Shown here: positions 57,561 through 64,000 of the stretch, one piece after another
How the letters are laid out: every line of letters begins with the position of its first letter
How positions within the stretch are numbered: position 1 is the stretch's first letter
Origin: Chloranthus sessilifolius
Lineage: Eukaryota > Streptophyta > Magnoliopsida > Chloranthales > Chloranthaceae
Reading direction: 5' to 3'
NCBI GenBank assembly: GCA_021018995.1
Contig: CM037588.1
Span: 145,471,725-145,535,724, forward strand
DNA: 64,000 bases
Position numbers and translations under genes: made by a program
Notes under the pieces: model-generated
The model's database searches: none
What the model was told of the DNA's origin: nothing
What the model saw: only the letters and a program-made list of their open reading frames with translations

Positions 57561-58300
57561 TCGTCTTAGATCGGCATTGTCCGGAATGCATAGACGGCCC
57601 TTGAACAATAAAGAACCATCTTCTTTAACCGAGAAGTCCGACCTGATGCCTTCACTCACGTCTTGATGAATCTTTGTCAATGCTGGATCATTCATTTGTA
57701 GATCGTGGATATGCTCAAATATCACTGGCTTTACTGATATGTTAGCCAAAAAGGATCTGGTGTCCTTTGACTCAATGTTCGCATCATAGAATGCCAGGTC
57801 TTCCAATAATTTCCATCGGTGCATACCCAAAATCAAAGAAGCTAACTGAGCTGAACCTTTCCGACTCAATGCATCGGCTACTACATTCGCCTTACCTGGA
57901 TGGTATTGTATGGAGCAATCATAATCCTTGAGGAATTCCATCCATCTGCGTTGTCTCATGTTGAGCTCTTTCTGTGTAAACAGGTAGCGGAGGCTCTTAT
58001 GATCGGTGAAAATCTCAAAAGTCTCACCATACAAGTAATGTCTCTAAATCTTCAGCGCAAAAATGACTGCTGCTAGTTCCAAGTCATGAGTCGGATAATT
58101 TTTCTCGTGTTCTTTCAGCTGTCTTGATCCGTAAGCTATCACCTTCTTGTGTTGGTTGAGCACACAACCAAGGCCATTGTATGACGCGTCGCTGTACACG
58201 GCGTATCCTCCTTTACTGAAGGAATCGCTATCTGGGCAGTGAGTCTCGTTTTGAGTTCTTGAAAACTCTTCTCGCATGCCTCACTCCACTCAAACCTTGA
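57561..58300 (-). pseudogene. RNase H and connection region of element X, one stop
   Basis: The RNase H domain reads [18 protein letters not shown] through [19 protein letters not shown], then one in-frame stop at about 58041, then [18 protein letters not shown] and [15 protein letters not shown]. Both parts are in the same frame. The rest (to 57561) links to the integrase. It degrades the RNA strand during reverse transcription. Confidence 0.88.
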
Positions 58301-59400
58301 ATCCTTTCGTGTCAGCTTTGTGAGAGGTCCCGATATCTTTGAAAACCCCTCGACGAAACGTCGATAATAGCCTGCTAAGCCCAGAAAACTTCGGACATCG
58401 GTCACTGTCTTTGGTTGCTCCCATTTAACTACTGCTTCTATCTTTGCTGGATCTACAGTGACACCATGCTTTGAGACAACATGTCCCAAAAAGCTAACCT
58501 CTTCCAACCAAAATTCACACTTGCTGAGTTTGGCGTACAATTGGTGTTCACGTAGCGTCTGTAGAGCAATCCTCAAATGTTCTTCGTGTTCCGTCTTGGA
58601 TTTGGAGTATATCAGTATATCATCAACAAACACTACGACGTAGGAGTCCAAGTGTGGTTTAACACCCGGTTCATCAGATCCATAAACGACGCCGGAGCAT
58701 TCGTCAATCCAAACGGCATCACAAGGAATTCATAGTGTCCATACCGTGTCCGGGAAGTCGCCTTCCAATGTCCTCACTTGACTCTCAAGAATCGATGATA
58801 CCCATCTCGTCGATCTTGGAAAAATACCTTGCTCCTTACAGTTGGTCGAATAGATCGTCAATTCTAGGCAAAGGGTAGCGGTTCTTCACAGTGAGTTTGT
58901 TCAATTGTCGATAGTCAATGCATAGTCGCATTAACCCATCCTTCTTCTTGACAAACAAGACCGGTGCTCCCCATGGAGACACGCTCGGTCTAACAAACCC
59001 CTTGTCCATAAGCTCTTGTAGTTGTTCCTTCAACTCCTTTAACTCAGCGGGAGCCACTCTATAAGGTGCTTTCGAAATAGGCTCCGTTCCTGGTGCTAAG
59101 TCAATGGCGAATTCTACTTCTCTCTCTGGAGGTAATCCAGGCAATTCCTCTGGAAACATGTCGGCGAAGTCTCGCACAGCTGCTATCTCAGAAATGACGT
59201 TCTTTTCTTCCTTGTCCTCCTTTAAGAAAGCTAAGTATCCACTGCAACCCTTTCTGATCATTTTCTCGGCCCTTACTGAGATCAATGCAGACAGATGACC
59301 TCACTCCTTGAAATCGAAATGATCTTCTTGTGTTGGGTCGGAAAATGACTACCTTATTCTTGCAATCGATCAGTTGCAGGATCACATCAAACCCTTGCAT
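58139..59400 (-). pseudogene. Reverse transcriptase of element X (several frameshifts)
   Basis: The N-terminal part is open at 58836-59285 ([32 protein letters not shown]). A damaged stretch of about 180 bases follows, where [17 protein letters not shown] can still be read. The C-terminal part at 58139-58651 has the catalytic [11 protein letters not shown] and [19 protein letters not shown]. Several of the lesions fall at CTG/CAG sites, so the true number of mutations may be lower than it looks. Confidence 0.9.
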
Positions 59401-59402
59401 GT

Positions 59403-59653
59403 CTAGATCAACTTTGCTTCTAGTTCGTGCACCTCTAAGTCTCGAATCGCTACAATGATGGATTTACATGCTAACTCGTGTCTACTAACTCTCCAAATGG
59501 AATAGACACGATAGACGAAATCCAACGTCTCTGGAACAATCTTCATCTTCTTGGCGAAACGTGGAGTGACGAATGAGTGGGTAGACCCTGGGTCTATCAA
59601 CACTCGAGCGTCATATCCACCGAAGCATCCTTTTTCATATATGTTTAAAGTAC
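59403..59653 (-). CDS. Aspartic protease of element X, start of exon 2
   Basis: After the putative intron, sequence reads TLNIYEKGCFGGYDARVLID, then PGSTHSFVTPRFA, the plant Tekay-type protease active site in which DPGS replaces the commoner DSG. It continues for about 60 residues and then meets a frameshift near 59400. An in-frame ATG upstream (59693) lies inside the intron and is probably not used. The protease would cut the gag-pol polyprotein. Confidence 0.8.
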
Positions 59654-59825
59654 CTATAGTATACATACATACATACAATAATTTACACATCAATTTACAC
59701 TCTTAATTCACATACAGCTTTTGTATATTTATAAAAATATATCTATTCAATTTCTGATGCATGTTCCTTCTCTATCTAATATTTTAATGAAATGAAAATT
59801 TTCTTTAATTTTAAAAGGGTCTCAC
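59654..59825 (-). other. Probable spliceosomal intron (172 nt) between gag and protease of element X
   Basis: On the minus strand the left border is CAAG|GTGAGA and the right border is ACTATAG|GTAC, both good plant splice sites. The interior is very AT-rich (ATGTATGTATGTATAC near the end). Without splicing, the gag frame runs only about 16 codons into it before a stop. Removing it joins gag tail and protease in one frame. The intron is predicted only; no transcript was seen. Confidence 0.68.
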
Positions 59826-61187
59826 CTTGTATGACGTCATGCACGTTCCCTGCTTCCTGAGCAGTGACTGCATAGGCTCTCCCCTGAACGATCGGCTTCC
59901 TTGCTTGAATGGGTCGTGGTGCTGCAACTGAAACCGTCTTTCTTTTATCCACCTCGGGGCAATCCTTGATCAAGTGGCCCACCTTGCCACATCGGAAACA
60001 GCCCCTAGTTCCCAATCTACAATCCATTGTCCTATGAGGCTTGCCACACTTTGCGCAAGTCTCCCGAGGTGCGGAAGAAACAGTACGAGATCCCTGTGTA
60101 ATAGTGGCGCCAGTAGACATGGCAGGGCTCTCATAGCGAAAAGGTCTCCCCGACGTAAGTAATGGAAACCTCTGTTGGTGTTGTTGTTGCGCCGGCCTTC
60201 CGAAACCCCCTTGGAACTGTGGCCTCTGATTTTGGGCTACGAACCTCGGCTTTTTGTTCACCGGTTCGTAGGCCCCCGTTCTTCCTTGTTCATTTCCCCC
60301 TCTCTGCTGCTCTCTCTGTCTATATCTATTTGTATTTTCCTCTTCGACCACTAGTGCTTTACTCATGACCTCTTCATAGGTCCTCAGTTGAAATGGAGCT
60401 ACGCCTCCCCTAACCTCAGGCTTCAAACCTGGATTTCATCACTTGATGTGACGTGTCTGGAGCAAAATGGGCAAGTCGTAGAAACTCCACCCCATATTCT
60501 CTCACTGTCATCCTCCCTTGTACTAACTGTAGGAATTGTATCTCTAATTGGTTCCTCACCACTTATGGAAAATATTGTTTGTTGAACTCCTTAACAAACT
60601 CCTCCCAAGTCCAAGGCAACTCTGGGGTCTCCTGAGCCCGAGTCCGTATCACGGACTTCCACCAAGGCCCAACCTCCCCATCCAACATGTAAGCTGCCCA
60701 TCTCACACTCTCATCTTCCGTGCATGTCAGCACGCTAAAGACTTTCTCCATCTCCATAAGCCAGTTCTCAGCGGCCATTGTGTCTGCCTGCCCAGAAAAT
60801 GAAGGAGGTCTCATCCTCCTAAACTCTGTAAAAGATGAAGGTACATGCAACGCAGGTCCTACAGGTGGTGTAGGTGGCTGCTGTTCTCTTGACGCATGAG
60901 CTGCAAAGGATGCGGCTTGTTGTGCCATGGCAGCTGCCATAGTCTCCATAGTGTGCATCATCCTTTGTCGCTCTTCTCTGTCCTCTTGTCTTTCTCTCTC
61001 TCTCTTGTTCTCTTAGATCTTAATCCTGATGATCTCGATCCTCTTCATTATGCTGTCTACTACTACTGCCCCCTGGGGCCTCAGTACCTCCTAAAGGCAC
61101 TCTATTAGTAGGAGAGATGTAATCATCTCCACTACGTAGACTCCTCTGTTGGCCTCCCCTTGGTCGGCCTCTTCCTCTAGATGACAT
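59826..61187 (-). pseudogene. Gag of element X (frameshifted)
   Basis: The likely start is the ATG at 61187 (MSSRGRGRPRGGQQRS). A frameshift near 61010 leads into 60563-60961, which holds the capsid-like retrotransposon gag domain (RWAAYMLDGEVGPWWKSVI). A stop at about 60560 and another shift near 60430 precede the Gln/Arg-rich part and the two zinc knuckles CAKCGKPHRTMDC and CFRCGKVGHLIKDC (about 60045-59955). The end meets the intron at 59826. Gag packages the RNA and forms particles. Gaps in the frame may be partly technical. Confidence 0.88.
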
Positions 61188-61276
61188 TTGCGGCTGCATT
61201 TGAAACTAGAGTTTCGTTAGCAGAAGCCCCTATGTTCTGACCAAAAAGGATGATTGTCAGAATTGCTAAACGAAAA

Positions 61277-61290
61277 TGGCTTTGATACCA
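61277..61290 (-). promoter_or_regulatory. Primer binding site of element X, initiator tRNA-Met type
   Basis: TGGTATCAAAGCCA on the minus strand, 2 nt after the 5' LTR end. It matches the initiator tRNA-Met complement with one change. Confidence 0.88.
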
Positions 61291-61292
61291 AC

Positions 61293-63759
61293 TGTGACAG
61301 CCCGGATTTTGGCACCCCGAAACCCGTGCCATCAGCACGATCATCTTGACCGTGCCCCTTAGCTAAGCAGCATTGCGATAGAATAATAAACAAAATTGCA
61401 GAATTTAAATCTATATTAATCAACTCCCCAAAAGATAGTTCTACCCTCATGCCTCCGCATGAATGGAGAACCGATCCGAACCATCAATGATAGCAATCAT
61501 CACGGATGGTTCGTCCCAAAAGAATAATCCCAACTCCTTATATACATGGTTTTAAACAAAATCAAGGCTTGACATACCAAGCCGTACAAAATCTCTCTAA
61601 AAGCCCTCAAAGCGGCACAACGGAGTCCTCTAGAAGAAGTCCTCAGGAGGTGGCTCCAACCCGTCTCCGGCCGCAAGGTACGACTCACCGGGGTCAGCGT
61701 CTCCTGAAGCCTCGGCAGCTGCTAGTAGTGGACCTGCGACGTATAGTCTATAGGGTGAGCTACATCCTAGCTCAATAGGGAACAAACACGGTTGAACATA
61801 TAAATTATAACTCACATATATTCCATGATATGCCATGCATGATGTGTCTATGCAGTTATTGATGAAAACAGTTAAAAGCATTTCATTTTTACTGTTAATC
61901 ACTTATGTTTTCATTTATTCATGAATGATGCTGAAAAGGCCTAAAGCAAAACTTAAACTTTCAACTTAAGTAATCCCCGAGCACTATAGCATCGAGCCCC
62001 GATGAGATACCCTTCATCGTCATCTATATAGACAGTTTTAACGTATTCCCTGGGAATACCATATAGTACCCAAGCCCTTTTCCCCTGGGGATTGGTGGCG
62101 GGGTTTCACTTGTCTCAAATCAACACCCCTGGGGTGTGCTTACTATGTACGGATAAGCCTCCGCACTGGCCTACGGTTTCGCCGCCGTATCGGTCATGGA
62201 TATCCTGCCGTGTCAGTCGTGGATATCCCGCCACGTCGGTGGGTTAACCTATCAAACCTCAAATAACAAAAATATCGGTACCTTATATATAGTTATTCAC
62301 CATGTAAGTGTGCTATCTTATATCAGTTAGGCCCTATCAAACATGATTCAATCTTGGATACATCCCTGGGATGTATCCATTTACTTGCATCACACCTGAT
62401 GCTCTTGTCTCTTTACTTCTTCATCCCCTGGGGATGGCTCATTATGATTACTCTTACGAATGTCACACGCACACACACTTTTCATAATTCTTAAGCAATA
62501 AAACATTTGAGTTGAATTCTATATCACTACATACATGCTCTTGTAAAATAAAGTACATGTTCAAGGTGTTCCCTACCTCAAGTCTTGTTTGCTCAAAGCA
62601 TCAAGGTCCCACGTGGCTCCTTGTGCACAAGTTCACACGTACTACCTATGGTACCACATAACAGGTGAAACACATCACAAAGGATGCAATAAAGAAGGTC
62701 CAAGACCCTCCAAGAATCTTAAAGTCAAACTCAAAAGTCAACATTATTTATCTCAGTCGATTAATCAAACTCCAAAATCGATTAATCGAATCTGATTCGA
62801 TTAATCAATTTCCAAAATCGATTAATCGAAAGTCAATATCGATTAATCGATTCTCAAATCGATTAATCGAGATTCTCATTCGATTAATCGAATCCTAATT
62901 CGATTAATCGAAAATCTCTGTTCAGCCAAGTCGATTCTCAATTCGAGTAATCGAGTTCCTAAAATCGAATAATCGATCCCAAATCGATTAATCGAAATCC
63001 CATTTCGATTAGTCGATTTTCCCAAGTCATTTCCTCCATTACAGGGTCCACTTTGGAGGTGCCGATCGATGTCGATACTAAATCGATTAATCGAAATCAA
63101 AATCGATTAATCGAACTCCAATTCGATTAATCGAAATCTCTCGACTTTTCAACTTCACGGCCAATTTCGATTAATCGAAATTATTGTCGGTCAACCCTTT
63201 TATCTTTTCCATACTTTTTTTTTCCTCTATTTTTTCTAAACTATTATCCTAAGATTTAACCCATTTTCAACTACCATTTAGCCCCTACGATCTATGCATT
63301 TTATTCATAAAATTTTTTACCTTGAATCGATCTCAAATTGATTTCAAATCCATGGTTGAAAAGGCTAGGGTTCCAGCTTTAGCTTGAACGGATTCTCCTC
63401 GCTAAATCGGCCTCTTAAATGCTAAAATCCCCCCCTCCAATCACACAATAACTCTTGTTTAGTCTTCTTTACTCCTCCCTCTCTCTTCTTTACTCCTCTC
63501 TCAACAACCCAAAAGCACACATTTAGGGTTATTAAACCCTTTTTTATCTCTCTCCTAGTTTGTGTGTTGAGCACATGCACCTCAATAGGTGTATGTGACT
63601 TTAGATTTTTAACACACACCACATTGCTACACAAACCATCACATCACATTCACTCATCACACTCTATGCTAATTATCGAACTCCTAATTGGTCAAACCTG
63701 TGACCGATCGGGCACGGATCCCGAGGTCATAGTTTAGCATGATTTTTCGGGCTATTACA
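61293..63759 (-). repeat. 5' LTR of element X (2467 bp)
   Basis: Collinear with the 3' LTR, with a few short deletions (for example about 20 bp near 61365) and several CAG/CTG-site differences. It carries the conserved hairpin at 61756-61774 and a palindrome array at 62755-63180. Confidence 0.94.
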
Positions 63760-64000
63760 GAAGTAATGTATCTGATGTATAGCTTTTCACCGATGACGGC
63801 CACCTATCATCAAAACAGTGAAAAGAACCCTATACATCCAACCAACATCCCATCAGAAATCTAACACTAATATATATCATTTATACAGACCAAAAATATA
63901 TCTTTTTCCTTCCTCTCTCTCTATCTCTATCCCAATGCCCCATATCCAATTCCCAAGTAACAAACCTATCTACGGGAAGAACTCCTCTGGAAAGTCGTCT
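63760..64000 (-). repeat. Second copy of LTR D, right part (runs off the window)
   Basis: The first 5 bases are the target duplication GAAGT. From there it matches about 26608-26848 of LTR D. Together with 50691-50767 it gives the interrupted target of element X. Confidence 0.85.

Larger units (their letters stand above)
50768..63759 (-). mobile_element. Complete Tekay-type chromovirus 'X' (13.0 kb, target duplication GAAGT)
   Basis: The two LTRs (50768-53302 and 61293-63759) are nearly identical, so the insertion is recent. GAAGT flanks it at 50763-50767 and 63760-63764. On the minus strand the order is 5' LTR, tRNA-Met primer site, gag with two zinc knuckles, a probable intron, protease, RT, RNase H, integrase, chromodomain, palindrome array, accessory ORF, polypurine tract and 3' LTR. 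The chromodomain and gag type place it in the Tekay/Del group of Ty3/gypsy. Frameshifts in gag, RT and integrase suggest it is not active, although some may be base-calling errors. Confidence 0.95.

Noticed and set aside
4531..63180. CRISPR-like array made of TCGATTAATCGA repeats
   Set aside because: Spacers are short and irregular, repeats are 12-bp palindromes and the context is plant retrotransposons.

Overview
This is repeat-rich nuclear DNA from a flowering plant. Three things point to that: Ty3/gypsy LTR retrotransposons with plant-type primer sites, an RTE-like LINE tail, and integrated copies of a plant pararetrovirus (family Caulimoviridae). I found no ordinary host gene, tRNA or rRNA. 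The species cannot be named from the sequence. All boundaries and identities below were read by eye.

Left third (1-24371). A Tekay/Del-type element on the minus strand ('Z') survives as one 5' LTR (21762-24371), a tRNA-Met primer site and a broken gag with zinc knuckles. Inside or beside it lies a plus-strand array of an Athila/Tat-like non-autonomous element (1533-20383): LTR-internal-LTR-internal-LTR-internal-LTR, with four LTRs of about 1.7 kb and three internal regions of about 4 kb. The whole array has only one pair of target-site duplications (AACAA), so it is one insertion that later grew in tandem. Each internal region has a tRNA-Asp primer site, long A tracts, a gag-like ORF with a zinc knuckle, a cluster of TCGATTAATCGA palindromes, an unrecognised proline-rich ORF, and a polypurine tract. 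There is no pol.

Middle (24372-50690). A decayed LINE 3' end and a (TA)n tract come first, then part of a minus-strand LTR ('D'). Next are three pararetroviral segments. 'A' (27400-32084, minus) carries zinc knuckle, protease, RT, RNase H and ORF2. 'B-plus' (32085-34296, plus) carries leader, movement protein and coat-protein start. 'B-minus' (43951-50690, minus) carries leader, movement protein, coat protein, zinc knuckle, protease and a viroplasmin/transactivator-like ORF, but no RT. A and B share an almost identical promoter/3' region although their genes differ strongly. This resembles two components of a split viral genome. B-plus is interrupted by a deleted Tekay-like element ('Y', 34297-about 43949), whose first LTR holds a solo LTR (36446-38925, target duplication TGTTT).

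Right (50691-64000). A complete minus-strand Tekay chromovirus ('X', 50768-63759, target duplication GAAGT) sits inside a second copy of the LTR-D repeat. In sense order it has 5' LTR, PBS, gag, a probable 172-nt spliceosomal intron, protease, RT, RNase H, integrase, chromodomain, a large TCGATTAATCGA array, an accessory ORF of about 440 codons, PPT and 3' LTR. Several coding regions carry small indels.

Two themes cross the window. Palindromes of the form TCGA-NNNN-TCGA recur in unrelated retrotransposon families, in corresponding places. Many differences between repeat copies fall at CAG/CTG triplets, which suggests systematic base-calling error at methylated CHG sites, so frameshifts should be read with caution.
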